Shown here: in pieces, positions 1 to 9,601 of the stretch
How positions within the stretch are numbered: position 1 is the stretch's first letter
Layout: each line of letters begins with the position of its first letter
Assembly (NCBI RefSeq): GCF_016583985.1
Contig: NZ_NRSD01000001.1
Span: 310,001-374,000 of the forward strand
Direction of reading: 5' to 3'
DNA from: Thiocapsa imhoffii
Lineage (GTDB): Bacteria; Pseudomonadota; Gammaproteobacteria; Chromatiales; Chromatiaceae
DNA: 64,000 nucleotides
The notes under the pieces: model-generated
Databases searched by the model: none
Told to the model about the DNA's origin: nothing
What the model saw: only the letters and a program-made list of their open reading frames with translations
Position numbers and translations under genes: made by a program

Positions 1-249
1 ACCAGGAAGCCTGCGTCGGTTTGAGCAGGCGCAGGCATTGCGGTTGCGGATTTGAGCGGGGCGCGCGTTGCCGGTGCTGGGCTGGCGGTGCCAGGTTTCC
101 CGTTGTACGGGGATCATGCCCGGTGAGCCGACGTGGATCTGATGCGCTCGGCGTCGTGCTTGATAGCTACTTGCACTGGTGCCGCGATGCCCATTGCGAT
201 GGACCACTGACTCGGGGTAAGCGCATCGGGGCAATGGCGGGTGTCAGGA
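1..249. other. Left-edge stretch with no supported gene
   Basis: No convincing coding region was found. A minus-strand frame entering from about position 170 reads out of the left edge through an Ala/Pro/Thr-rich stretch, and it could be the start of a gene lying downstream of mfd. It lacks a clear start codon, ribosome binding site and recognisable domain. The plus-strand frame through here is Arg- and Cys-rich shadow sequence. Confidence 0.3.
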
Positions 250-3200
250 TCAGGCCGCCGGCCTCGGTCCGACGAGCTGCCCGATGATGCGCCCAATGTG
301 GGTGATCCGCTGTGCTGGGTCGGACATGTCGCAATAGAACCGCAGCGTGTCGGCACCGTCGAGCTTGAACTCTTTCGGACGCTGTTGAACCAGGCGAATC
401 AGGTTTGTTGGATCGACCTTCGGGTGCTCTTCGAACAGGATGCGCCCGCTCATGGGGCCAGCCTCGATCTTGCGAATCCCATGTGGTTGGACCTCGAGCT
501 TCAATTGGGTGATGGCGATGAGGTTGCGTGCGGGCTCGGGCAAGAGACCGAACCGATCGATCATCTCGACCTGGAGTTCCTTGAGCTCAGCGGTGGACGT
601 CGCACTGGCGATGCGTTTGTACATCACCAGACGCGCATGGACATCAGGCAGATAATCATTCGGCAAGATGGCGGGCACGCCGAGGTCGATCTCGGCACCA
701 TGACTGAGCGGCCGGTCGAGTTCGGGCGTCCGCCCGGCCTTCAGGGCTTGGACGGCACGTTCCAACAGATCCATGTAGAGTGAGAAGCCAACCTCGTGGA
801 TCTGTCCGGATTGTTCGTCACCGAGGAGTTCGCCGGCGCCGCGGATCTCCAAGTCATGAGTCGCTAAGGTGAAGCCCGCGCCAAGATCTTCCATCGACTC
901 GATCGCCTCGAGTCGTTTCTTGGCATCCGCCGTGATGGCCGTACTTGGAGGGGTGATCAAGTAGGCGTAGGCGCGATGGTGTGAGCGCCCGACCCGCCCC
1001 CGCAGTTGATGCAATTGCGCCAGACCGAGCTGATCAGCGCGGTTGATGACGATGGTGTTGGCGCTCGGCACATCAATGCCGCTCTCGATGATGGTGGTAC
1101 ACACGAGCAGATTGAAGCGCTGGTGGTAAAAGTCCCGCATCACCCGTTCCAGATCGCGCTCACGCATCTGACCGTGCGCGACCTGGACGCGGGCCTCGGG
1201 GATGAGGGCCTCAAGCTTTTGGGCCTGGTTCTCGATGGTCTCCACCTTGTTGTGGAGGAAGTAGACTTGCCCGCCGCGTTTGAGTTCGCGCAGCACCGCC
1301 TCCTGGATCAAGCCATCGTTCCAAGGGCTAACGAAGGTCTTAATGGGATGACGTTCCACCGGCGGGGTGGCAATGATGGATAGGTCGCGCAAACCGGACA
1401 TGGCCATGTTCAGCGTCCGCGGGATCGGCGTGGCCGTCAACGTCAGGACATCGACCTCGCTGCGCAGGCTCTTGAGCTGTTCCTTGTGACGGACTCCGAA
1501 ACGGTGTTCCTCGTCGATGATGGCAAGCCCTAAATGCTTGAAGCGGATGTCTGACTGCAGCAGCTTGTGCGTCCCGACCAGGATGTCGATGGTGCCCTGG
1601 GCGAGCCCCTGCAAAATCGCTTTCTGCTCCTTCGCCGAGCGAAAGCGTGACAGGCTTTCGATCTTGATCGGCCAATCGGCGAAGCGATCGGAGAAATTCT
1701 CGAAATGCTGTTGCGCAAGCAGCGTGGTGGGGACGAGCACCGCGACCTGCTGACCACCCTGAACAGCGACGAAGGCCGCGCGCATCGCGACTTCGGTCTT
1801 GCCGAAACCGACATCACCACAGACCACACGATCCATCGGTTTGGTGTCTGCCATATCCGCTAGCACGGACTCGATGGCGCGGAGTTGGTCCGGCGTTTCC
1901 TCGAATGGAAAGGCGGCCGCGAAGACCGCGTATTCCTCGGCTGGGGCCGGAAAGGCGATCCCTTGGCGCGCGGCGCGGCGGGCATAGATATCCAGCAACT
2001 CCGCCGCGACATCGTGCGCCTTTTGGGCGGCTTTGCGCTTGATGCGATCCCATTGCTCGCCGCCGAGTCGATGCAGCGGTGCGTTTTCCGGTGAGGCGCC
2101 CGTGTAACGTGAGATGAGGTGCAGCGAGCTGACAGGGACATAGAGCTTGTCCCCACCGGCATATTCGAGCGCGAGAAACTCGGTGACCAGTCCGCCGACC
2201 TGGAGTGTTTGCAAGCCAAGATAGCGACCGACGCCATGTTCCTCGTGCACCACCGGGGCGCCTTCGGTCAATTCGGTGAGATTGCGCACGATGGCATCCG
2301 CATCGCGTTCACGTGCGCGCCGCCGCCGTTCTTGGCGGACCCGTTCACCGAACAGCTGCGTCTCGGTGATCAGCGCGAGGCCGGCGTCCTCGAGCAGCAG
2401 CCCTTGCTCGAGTGGCGCGACGGTCAGGGCACGATCGAGATCGCTCGAGAGGAACCGCGACCAGTCCTCGATCTGCCGAAGCCGGATGCCGAAGCCTGCG
2501 AGATGCTCGCTCAACAGTTCGCGTCGACCGGTGCTTTCGGCGATGAAGAGGACACGGCGTCCCGGCTCGGCGAGAAAGGTTTGTAGGGCCTGAGCGGGTT
2601 GTGCCGTGTGCGCTTGCAGTGACAGTGGCGGTAGGCTACTGGTCGTAAAGTTGTGGAAGCCGGCATAGCCCTTGCCGCGGTCCGTGACCTCGGTTGACTG
2701 GTGGATGACTCCGGTGAGGCGGTTGAGTGCGCCGGCGAGTTCATCGGCCGGGAGGTAGAGGCGGTTGGGTGCGAGCAGGGGCCGCTCGAGATCATGACGA
2801 CGTTGTTCATAGCGTTGCGCCACGCCGCTGAGGAACGTCTGAGCCGCTGCACGACAGGCTTCAGCTTCCAGCACTAAAACCGTCTCGGGTAAATAGTCGA
2901 ACAGGGTCGAGGTCTGTTCGAAAAAAAGCGGCAGATAATACTCAAGACCGCCCGGCGTGCGCCCCTCGGAGACCTCGCGATAGATGATGCTCGATTGCGG
3001 ATCACCTTCGAAGCAGGCGCGATAGCGTTGGCGAAATCCGGAGATCGCATCCTCGGTCAGCGGAAATTCGCGTGCCGGCAACATCCGAACCTGCGACAGC
3101 TTATCTTGGGAACGTTGCGTTTCCGGGTCGAAGATCCGGATGCTCTCGATCTCGTCATCGAACAGATCCACGCGCAGCGGCTCGGTGCTACCCATTGGAA

Positions 3201-3744
3201 AGATGTCGATCAGGGATCCACGGACCGCGTATTCGCCGTGGCCAATGACTTGTGACACGCAGCTATAGCCGGCGCGCTCCAGGCGGCGGCGGGTCGCCTC
3301 GATGTTTAAGCGCTCCCCGACCGACAGTACAAGAGATTGGCGCTCCACATAGTCGCGTGGGGGCAGCCGCTGGAGCAGTGTTGCGACCGGGACGAGGAGA
3401 ATGCCCTGGTTCAGACTCGGCAAACGATGCAGGGTCGCCAGGCGCTCGGAAACCAACTCCGGGAGCGGGGAGAAGACGTCATACGGAAGCGTCTCCCAGT
3501 CTGGAAAGCTTAACAGCGGCCAATCTTGACCGAGAAAGAAGGCGAGTTCCGCACGCAGCGTGGTGGCGGCTTGCATATCCGCCACCACGGCGACGACCAG
3601 CCCAGGATGTCGCCGGACCGACTCGGCCATGGCAAGAGCCGCCCCCGCCCCTTGGAGACACCCCCAGCGCAGCCGTTCGCCGGGTCGCTTGGGCAATGGG
3701 GGAAGCAGAACGGACGCCATGGTGTTCAGGTTCGGCGCAGGCAT
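250..3744 (-). CDS. mfd: Transcription-repair coupling factor Mfd
   Basis: Mfd is a cytosolic DNA translocase that removes RNA polymerase stalled at lesions and recruits UvrA for transcription-coupled repair. The 1164 residues match the usual length of about 1150. Order seen: the UvrB-like N-terminal module (about 1-350), the CarD-like polymerase-interacting domain around residues 490-560 (HEEHGVGRYLGL), then the RecG-like helicase lobes with Walker A GDVGFGKTE, the DEEH box, TATPIPRTL and the QLRGRVGRS motif, and a TRCF C-terminal domain. The ATG at 3744 gives a complete protein; a second ATG eight codons in is possible. No partner gene lies close enough to call an operon. Confidence 0.97.
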   Translation of the reverse strand: MPAPNLNTMASVLLPPLPKRPGERLRWGCLQGAGAALAMAESVRRHPGLVVAVVADMQAATTLRAELAFFLGQDWPLLSFPDWETLPYDVFSPLPELVSERLATLHRLPSLNQGILLVPVATLLQRLPPRDYVERQSLVLSVGERLNIEATRRRLERAGYSCVSQVIGHGEYAVRGSLIDIFPMGSTEPLRVDLFDDEIESIRIFDPETQRSQDKLSQVRMLPAREFPLTEDAISGFRQRYRACFEGDPQSSIIYREVSEGRTPGGLEYYLPLFFEQTSTLFDYLPETVLVLEAEACRAAAQTFLSGVAQRYEQRRHDLERPLLAPNRLYLPADELAGALNRLTGVIHQSTEVTDRGKGYAGFHNFTTSSLPPLSLQAHTAQPAQALQTFLAEPGRRVLFIAESTGRRELLSEHLAGFGIRLRQIEDWSRFLSSDLDRALTVAPLEQGLLLEDAGLALITETQLFGERVRQERRRRARERDADAIVRNLTELTEGAPVVHEEHGVGRYLGLQTLQVGGLVTEFLALEYAGGDKLYVPVSSLHLISRYTGASPENAPLHRLGGEQWDRIKRKAAQKAHDVAAELLDIYARRAARQGIAFPAPAEEYAVFAAAFPFEETPDQLRAIESVLADMADTKPMDRVVCGDVGFGKTEVAMRAAFVAVQGGQQVAVLVPTTLLAQQHFENFSDRFADWPIKIESLSRFRSAKEQKAILQGLAQGTIDILVGTHKLLQSDIRFKHLGLAIIDEEHRFGVRHKEQLKSLRSEVDVLTLTATPIPRTLNMAMSGLRDLSIIATPPVERHPIKTFVSPWNDGLIQEAVLRELKRGGQVYFLHNKVETIENQAQKLEALIPEARVQVAHGQMRERDLERVMRDFYHQRFNLLVCTTIIESGIDVPSANTIVINRADQLGLAQLHQLRGRVGRSHHRAYAYLITPPSTAITADAKKRLEAIESMEDLGAGFTLATHDLEIRGAGELLGDEQSGQIHEVGFSLYMDLLERAVQALKAGRTPELDRPLSHGAEIDLGVPAILPNDYLPDVHARLVMYKRIASATSTAELKELQVEMIDRFGLLPEPARNLIAITQLKLEVQPHGIRKIEAGPMSGRILFEEHPKVDPTNLIRLVQQRPKEFKLDGADTLRFYCDMSDPAQRITHIGRIIGQLVGPRPAA

Positions 3745-3902
3745 GGACGGGACAACCTCAAGACAACATCAGAAGCCTGATTCTCGCACAGCCCGATTGC
3801 CGATGCAGAGGGACCCCGCAGGGCCGGGCGGCGTGCGACCGGGATCGCTGCCCGGGAGGCCAGTTCGTTGGGCACGGGAGGAGCGAGCACCACCCGGATG
3901 GA

Positions 3903-4772
3903 TCAGGACACCAAGGGTGCCGCGATGGCATCGGGTTTCTGCGGCTCGAAGCAACAGGGATCGGCGATCACGCCCTCGAGAGCATCGATCACGCCTGGCC
4001 ATCCTTGTGTGTTGCTGGCGCGCCAAGCCCAGGCGGCCTGAATGGCACAGATGAGTGCATCGAGTCGATCACCGCTGGAATCCGCAGCGGTATCGAGATC
4101 GGTCGGGGGCAGGACCCGGAGGCCATAGTGCTCACTGAGGGTGTCATCGAGGATATGCGCGAGCAGTCTCTCACGGGCCGAGGCCTGTGCTGGGTGGTGT
4201 CCTCCGCGGCTGTCCTGCTTATAGGGGCAGCGGCCGATGAGGCGGCGTGCGAGAACGCCGGGGTAGGTTTCGACCGCGATGCGCAGCGGGTCACCCGCCA
4301 GCAATCCGGGGATGGTGACGCCGGCCTTGAGAAGACGCGGGGCGCCTTCAAAAAACATGAGACCGACCGGGACGCCATAGAGCTTTTGAGGGCTGATCGC
4401 ACCGGCGGCGATATCGGTCGCGCGCCGGTGTTCCTTATCCCCGATTGCGCGCTGACGCCGATAGCGGTCGAGCTCGGCACGAAAACCATCGCGACCGAGC
4501 CGTTGGGCATGCCTGACATAGTTCGACCAGGTGTCCGGCCAGCCCGCGTTGGTGAGAAAGGTCCGTGACTGCCCGAAGGGGAAGTCGAAACCACAGATCC
4601 AAGGACCGGGCCGTGCCAACGCGGCCTCGAATGCATCGAAATGACACCATTCCTCGAGCGCGACAGGTGTGAGTGTCGCACCCTCGAGTTGGCAGGTGAT
4701 GCAGGTGATGGGCTTGCGGGTGCTCGGTCGACTCGTGAAGTCGACTCCGAGGACCCGCATGGCGTTCTTCAT
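3903..4772 (-). CDS. DUF429 family protein
   Basis: This 289-residue protein begins with a VLGVDFTS strand and has a central GFDFPFG motif, the pattern of the DUF429 family, which is predicted to adopt an RNase H-like fold. A conserved acidic residue follows near the C-terminus (DRLDALICA). The biochemical role is not known. An AGGAG lies directly against the first ATG, so translation may begin at the second ATG, four codons in (MRVLGVDF). It stands alone between mfd and the aldo-keto reductase, all on the minus strand, with spacing too wide to show an operon. Confidence 0.75.
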   Translation of the reverse strand: MKNAMRVLGVDFTSRPSTRKPITCITCQLEGATLTPVALEEWCHFDAFEAALARPGPWICGFDFPFGQSRTFLTNAGWPDTWSNYVRHAQRLGRDGFRAELDRYRRQRAIGDKEHRRATDIAAGAISPQKLYGVPVGLMFFEGAPRLLKAGVTIPGLLAGDPLRIAVETYPGVLARRLIGRCPYKQDSRGGHHPAQASARERLLAHILDDTLSEHYGLRVLPPTDLDTAADSSGDRLDALICAIQAAWAWRASNTQGWPGVIDALEGVIADPCCFEPQKPDAIAAPLVS

Positions 4773-4838
4773 CTCCTAGTTGCCCCTTGTCTGCTGATCC
4801 ATCATGGACACCCTGTTTGACCGGTCAGGAGGTTGCGC

Positions 4839-5879
4839 TCAAGGCGCCGGGTTCGGCTGCGCGATGTGAATGGCATCGATTTCGGAGATCAAGTCGTCCG
4901 ACAGGTGCAGATCGAGGCTGGCCAAATTGTGTTCCAGTTGCTCGCGGGTGGTCGCGCCGATGATGTTTGAGGTGGTGAAGGGTCGGCTTGTCACCCAGGC
5001 CAATGCCATGTGCGCTGGGTCCAGCCCATGGCGTTGGGCTAACGCAACATAATCCGCCGTCGCGCGTTCGGCCTGTGGATTGGAGTAGCGGTTGAAGCGC
5101 TCGTAGAGGGTGAGCCGGGCTCCCGCCGGACGTTGGCCATTGAGATATTTACCCGAGAGCACGCCAAAGCCGAGCGGTGAATAGGCCTGCAGTCCGCAGT
5201 GCTCGCGTTGCGCAATCTCCGCAAGCCCGACCTCGAAACTGCGGTTGAGCAGGCTATAAGGGTTTTGGATCGTCACCATGCGTGGGAGTCCTTCGCGCTC
5301 GGCGAGTGCCAGGAAGCGCATCAGTCCCCAGGGTGTCTCATTCGACACGCCGATCGCGCGCACCTTGCCCGCGCGCACCAGGTCGCCGAGCACCTCAAGG
5401 GTTTCGAGGAGTGGCACGCTCTGGTCATCATCCGTTGGTGAGTAGCCGAGTTTGCCGAAATAATTGGTCTCGCGATCCGGCCAGTGGAGCTGGTAGAGAT
5501 CCAGGTAGTCGGTTCGCAGCCGTTTGAGACTGCCCGCTAAGGCCGCCTCGATGTTGGGCCGGTCGAGACGCGCATGCCCGCCTCGCAGATGCGGTAACCA
5601 GGATCCTGGGCCGGCAACCTTGGTTGCAAGGACAACGCGATCACGACATCCGCGTGCCTGCAGCCAGGTCCCGATGAATTCCTCGGTCCGTCCCATGGTC
5701 TCCGCGCGGGGTGGGACTGGGTACATCTCGGCGGTGTCGAGGAAGTTGATCCCCGCATCGAGCGCGCGGTCGAGTTGGGCGTGTGCGTCCGCTTCGTCGT
5801 TCTGTTCTCCAAATGTCATGGTGCCAAGACAGAGTGCGCTGACACGGATGTCCGTGCAACCGAGTGGTCTGAATTCCAT
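4839..5879 (-). CDS. tas: NADP(H)-dependent aldo-keto reductase Tas
   Basis: A cytosolic TIM-barrel oxidoreductase using NADPH. The 346 residues equal the length of E. coli Tas, and several Tas-specific stretches are present: LGTMTFGEQN, AEMYPVPPRAET, YFGKLGYS, IGVSNETPWG and TIQNPYSLLNRSFEVGLAE. The aldo-keto reductase catalytic set appears as the Asp and Tyr of LDTAEMY, the Lys of ATKVAG and the His of LYQLHWP. The start was set at 5879 because GGAGGATC sits just upstream; the frame extends 11 codons further without support. In E. coli tas complements a tyrosine auxotroph under stress, and the physiological substrate is unsettled. Confidence 0.93.
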   Translation of the reverse strand: MEFRPLGCTDIRVSALCLGTMTFGEQNDEADAHAQLDRALDAGINFLDTAEMYPVPPRAETMGRTEEFIGTWLQARGCRDRVVLATKVAGPGSWLPHLRGGHARLDRPNIEAALAGSLKRLRTDYLDLYQLHWPDRETNYFGKLGYSPTDDDQSVPLLETLEVLGDLVRAGKVRAIGVSNETPWGLMRFLALAEREGLPRMVTIQNPYSLLNRSFEVGLAEIAQREHCGLQAYSPLGFGVLSGKYLNGQRPAGARLTLYERFNRYSNPQAERATADYVALAQRHGLDPAHMALAWVTSRPFTTSNIIGATTREQLEHNLASLDLHLSDDLISEIDAIHIAQPNPAP

Positions 5880-6207
5880 GCAAGATCCTCCAGAGAAGTC
5901 CATGCGGATCACACAGGATCAGTCGTTCTACCGCCTGTGGGCCTGCGGGTCCGCGACATCAAGATGCCCGTGGGTACCGAGATTGACGACGCCTAACGGG
6001 TACAGGAATTGCGGTCCATCCGCCGCGATCGGACCAGAAGATATCCAGAATCATCACCAGGGTGCGCAGAGGTGACGAGGCACGTCGTGATGAATCGGTT
6101 CGGGCCATCAACACCCTTGATACAGATGCGCCCGCGATCGCTTCGTGCAAGCCGTCGGGCGCCTGCTGGGTCGCCCCGTGAAGGCAGGACGGAGGCCACG
6201 GAATCGC
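5880..6207. other. Intergenic stretch, nothing recognised
   Basis: About 330 bases lie between the tas start and the stop of the DUF2235 gene, both on the minus strand. It must carry the tas promoter. I could not pick out a good -35/-10 pair, a terminator or a coding frame; the short open frames here are shadows with no ribosome binding site. Confidence 0.4.
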
Positions 6208-8376
6208 TTACCGCTCCTTCGCGCACGTGTGGCCGGGTATGGTTTCGCGGGACCAGCCTGGTGCTTCGTCTGGCAGGTGTTCGACGCGGATCCGCGCGAT
6301 GCCGTGATTGTTGCAGTAGAAGAGGTCGCGAAGCATGGGGATGCGCAGGTCGGCGTCGTTGACGAAAAGTTCGAGCATGCCCCGGTGCCGCGACTTGATC
6401 TCTGTGCCGTGTCCGATCGGTTGTGGACGCGATCGGCCAACCCTGGCGAGCAGCATGAAGATGGGTTGGTGAGGATCCCGGAGCAGTGGCGTCGCCAGCT
6501 GGACGAGACGTGGCGGCTGGTTGCAGAGGCCGCAAGGTGTCGCCTCATGGTGTGCGTCGCGCCATCCGGAAGCGTGTTCAACCTCGATCGCGTAACGCTC
6601 GCCGGCGGCGAACTCAATTCCCGTCTTGAAGGAAAACTCATTCGTCTCGAATACCAGGCTGCGTGCCTCGCCCTGAGCGAGTCGGATCGGCTTGGCGAGA
6701 CTGGTATGCCATGGGCACGGTATACACCAGGCTGAATGGAGGTAAGCACCGCCGCGCAGGATCGGGTAGGCGATGGCGGACAGCACGCGGACGATGGCGC
6801 CGTGGGTGATCTCAGCGAGCAGATTCACCGTGCGCGCTGTGCGGATGCGCGTCGCGATCTTGAGGATGCTCGAAGATGAGATGTGTTTCAGCAGGTCTTG
6901 TCCGTGCGGGCGATGATCCGAGTTGAGACATGCCCAGCCAGCGCTGGCAAACTCGTGTTGCCGCGCTTTGAGGACTTGACGGGCACCGAGCATCAGCGGG
7001 ATCAGTAGAAGCGGGACCCAGAGTGTCCAGTTGCTCTTCAAGGCATCTTCGAGTCCACCTGGACGCCCGATCTGGTAATGATCGGCCGGGAGCAGGTTCG
7101 GTGGCAGGAGGTCGGCGAGTGGCCACATCGTGACCGCGTGCAACATCAGCACCATTAGGCTCAGGAGCAGCACGTAGTAGATGAGTTGACGCATCCATGT
7201 CAGGGTCCAACAGGCCTGCATGGCCGTGCGCCATCCATCGGTTGCGACGAGACGGCTCGCGAGTGCGTGGGATGACATGGCGCAACTCGGCAGCTGATGT
7301 GGAGCATAGCGGTCAGTTGCCTGTTCGAGCCGGGCAAGGACGGAGGGATGCAGGTGGAGTGCGCCCGGTGTGTAATCCTGTCGCAGTTTCTCCAGGTCGC
7401 GTGGTGCATAGCGATAGATGGCACCAAGACCCACACGTGAGTCGTAGAGACGACCATGGGGATCGGCCGCTCGTGCGATGGATTCGAGTATGACCGGATC
7501 GAACACGAGCCGCTCGGATGGGTTGGCGATGCTGCGTTGGTCGCATGCACGCACCCGCTCAATCATCCAGGCCAACGAGACCAGTGCCATTTGCGGCTTA
7601 GGATAGCCGCCACCGACATTCGCATGGGCGCCGGCGAACCAGACCTGTTGAATCCGTCGCGCGTCTGGCTCGCAATCCAGATCGGGCTCTAGACGCTCGT
7701 CCCACATGACCGGATGAAAGGTCTTGCGGGCATCATCGATCGCCAGGGCATGACAGCCATGAGTGACACTGTGGCTCAGCACGCGATCCCGGAAACTGAG
7801 ATGCATGACCCGATCGAAGGCCTCACGCAACTCGTCAAAGGGCATGCCGATGGCGTCGACCGTGTCCCAGATCCCAACGAAATGAACTGAGATCTTGCCG
7901 GAGTTGGTGTCATCAGCGTGTTGGCGACCATGATGCGTTCTGAAGTTCTCGGTGAACTGAGGGGCATCGTGGTGGCGTCGATAGGCACAATAGGCAAGGC
8001 GCACGACGCGATTGAACGCATTTTCGGAGTCGATGGCACCGAGGTCGGGAATCCCGCAATGGACGATGAGCCCTGTGAGCAGACGCACAGTGAAGGCGCC
8101 ACGACTGAACCCGAACAGATAGATCCGGTCACCTGGTTCCCAGTGGCGAATCAGAAATCCATAGAGTTCGCGGACATTGCGGCTCAAGCCGATCCCGAAA
8201 GCGCCTGCGGCGGCCCTGAGGGGTTTGAAGTCCTGCGAGCCGACGCCGTCGCCATAGCAACAGATTTGACCGTCCTGACGCGCGATCGCCCGGTCGAGAC
8301 GCCAAACATTGCTCTCGTGTCCGACCCCGCCGTGATTGCCCGTCCCATCCGACAACAACACGATATTTTTTGGCAT
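6208..8376 (-). CDS. DUF2235 alpha/beta hydrolase with membrane anchor
   Basis: This 722-residue protein opens with a DUF2235 domain: VLLSDGTGN (the aspartate-bearing strand), YGDGVG, and the nucleophile elbow GFSRGA around residues 89-94. The same catalytic domain occurs in Tle1-type type VI phospholipase effectors and in many free-standing predicted lipases. Two hydrophobic segments near residues 400-475 (YYVLLLSLMVLML and LWVPLLLIPLML) suggest it is tethered in the inner membrane. The last 200 residues match nothing I know. No VgrG, PAAR, adaptor or immunity gene is nearby, so an effector role is not supported here. Substrate unknown; lipid hydrolysis is an inference. Confidence 0.8.
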   Translation of the reverse strand: MPKNIVLLSDGTGNHGGVGHESNVWRLDRAIARQDGQICCYGDGVGSQDFKPLRAAAGAFGIGLSRNVRELYGFLIRHWEPGDRIYLFGFSRGAFTVRLLTGLIVHCGIPDLGAIDSENAFNRVVRLAYCAYRRHHDAPQFTENFRTHHGRQHADDTNSGKISVHFVGIWDTVDAIGMPFDELREAFDRVMHLSFRDRVLSHSVTHGCHALAIDDARKTFHPVMWDERLEPDLDCEPDARRIQQVWFAGAHANVGGGYPKPQMALVSLAWMIERVRACDQRSIANPSERLVFDPVILESIARAADPHGRLYDSRVGLGAIYRYAPRDLEKLRQDYTPGALHLHPSVLARLEQATDRYAPHQLPSCAMSSHALASRLVATDGWRTAMQACWTLTWMRQLIYYVLLLSLMVLMLHAVTMWPLADLLPPNLLPADHYQIGRPGGLEDALKSNWTLWVPLLLIPLMLGARQVLKARQHEFASAGWACLNSDHRPHGQDLLKHISSSSILKIATRIRTARTVNLLAEITHGAIVRVLSAIAYPILRGGAYLHSAWCIPCPWHTSLAKPIRLAQGEARSLVFETNEFSFKTGIEFAAGERYAIEVEHASGWRDAHHEATPCGLCNQPPRLVQLATPLLRDPHQPIFMLLARVGRSRPQPIGHGTEIKSRHRGMLELFVNDADLRIPMLRDLFYCNNHGIARIRVEHLPDEAPGWSRETIPGHTCAKER

Positions 8377-8591
8377 GTCCCTAGCCCACCCTTTGCGGCG
8401 ACGCGCGCGGCATCCGAATTCGGTCTCACCCGATTTTCTGCGGGTTTAAACGTGACGCTTAGATTGGGTATAGAAGGGCACTGGTCATCTGTCAACTGAC
8501 ACCGCGCACCAAGGTCTGATGATGGCGAACGGGGTGCGGAGGGGCCGGGTCGGGGAATCCCAGGTTCGGGGATGACGGAAGTGGTCCAGCG

Positions 8592-8616
8592 TTGGGCGCA
8601 ATCACCAAACGCCCAA
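8592..8616 (-). terminator. Weak hairpin downstream of the glutathionyl-hydroquinone reductase
   Basis: A perfect 7-base inverted repeat (TTGGGCG and CGCCCAA) surrounds an 11-base loop, 44 bases past the stop of the minus-strand reductase gene. There is no clear U-run on the minus-strand side, so it could be a weak terminator or just an RNA end-stabilising hairpin. Confidence 0.3.
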
Positions 8617-8659
8617 TGATGTCATCGGTCCGGCCGGTCGCTGGGCGAGGGATGCGCGC

Positions 8660-9601
8660 TCATCCGGGATGCTCTGCACGACCATGGGGCTGCCCGAAAT
8701 CGAGCTCGGGACCCTTGGGCACGATTCCCGACGGGTTCAGTTGCGGATGGCTGGCATAGTAGTGGGTTTTGATGTGATCCAGGTGCACCGTCTCGGCGAT
8801 CCCCGGGACTTGGTAGAGGTCCCGGGTGTAGGCCCAGAGGTTGGGGTAATCCATCAGCCGTCGCTGGTTGCACTTGAAGTGGCCATGATAGACGGCGTCA
8901 AAGCGCACTAAGGTGGGAAAGAGGCGCCAGTCCGCCTCGGTCCAGGTCGGGCCGAGCAAATAGCGTTGTTGATCCAGACGCTGTTCGAGCCGATCCAGCG
9001 CGGCGAACAGGGCGTCGAAAGCGACCTCATAGGCGGCTTGGGTGGTCGCGAATCCAGCCCGGTACACGCCGTTGTTGATCTGTTCGTAGATCTCCTGATT
9101 GATGGCGTCGATCTCGCTTTGTCGCTGCGCTGGATAGAGATCGAGGTCGGCGTTGCCCCAGGCATTGAAGGCCTGGTTGAGCATGCGGATGATCTCGGAT
9201 GATTCGTTGTTGACGATGGTCCGCCGTTGGGTGTCATAGAGCACGGGAACCGTGACCACTCCGTCGAAGTTCGGATCGACCTGGCGATAGAGTTCGCCGA
9301 GTGTCGCCAGGCCCTGCACGCGGTCGCCGGTCGCGCCGGGGTAGGCGTCGAAGGTCCAACTCTGTTCCGGCATCACGGGGTGGACAACCGAGATCCCGAT
9401 ACCGTCTTGCAAGCCTTTCAAGGCGCGGACGATGAGGGTGCGATGCGCCCAAGGACAGGCGTAGGACACATAGAGATGATAACGCCCCGGGGCAGCCTGG
9501 AAACCGCCCTCACCGCTTGGTCCCGGGGCTCCATCGGCCGTGACCCAGTGGCGGAATCCGGAATGGGTTCGCACATATTCACCCTTCAAAGTCACCTCCA
9601 T
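8660..9601 (-). CDS. yqjG: Glutathionyl-hydroquinone reductase (Xi-class GST, YqjG type)
   Basis: The enzyme reduces glutathionyl-hydroquinones with glutathione in the cytosol. The N-terminal thioredoxin-fold half carries the diagnostic SYACPWAHR motif with the catalytic Cys near residue 49, followed by VPVLYDTQRRTIVNNESSEI, and the all-helical C-terminal half contains EADWRLFPTLVRFD and FKCNQRRL, typical of this class. Length 313 residues fits (E. coli YqjG 328). The start ATG lies inside the last codons of the glutaminase gene (23-base overlap in another frame), so the two are probably co-transcribed and translationally coupled. A downstream GTG at codon 3 cannot be excluded. Confidence 0.92.
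   Translation of the reverse strand: MEVTLKGEYVRTHSGFRHWVTADGAPGPSGEGGFQAAPGRYHLYVSYACPWAHRTLIVRALKGLQDGIGISVVHPVMPEQSWTFDAYPGATGDRVQGLATLGELYRQVDPNFDGVVTVPVLYDTQRRTIVNNESSEIIRMLNQAFNAWGNADLDLYPAQRQSEIDAINQEIYEQINNGVYRAGFATTQAAYEVAFDALFAALDRLEQRLDQQRYLLGPTWTEADWRLFPTLVRFDAVYHGHFKCNQRRLMDYPNLWAYTRDLYQVPGIAETVHLDHIKTHYYASHPQLNPSGIVPKGPELDFGQPHGRAEHPG

Noticed and set aside
1..249. Start of a gene downstream of mfd
   Set aside because: An open minus-strand frame reaches the left edge but shows no start signal, signal peptide or conserved motif in the visible part, so no product is called.
3252..4568. 438-codon plus-strand open frame
   Set aside because: It runs antisense through the mfd 5' end and the DUF429 gene, both well supported. 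Its composition is Arg/Gly/Pro-rich with no domain or ribosome binding site.
6208..8376. Type VI secretion lipase effector
   Set aside because: Only the DUF2235 domain fits. There is no VgrG, PAAR, adaptor or immunity gene, and membrane helices are atypical for a secreted effector.
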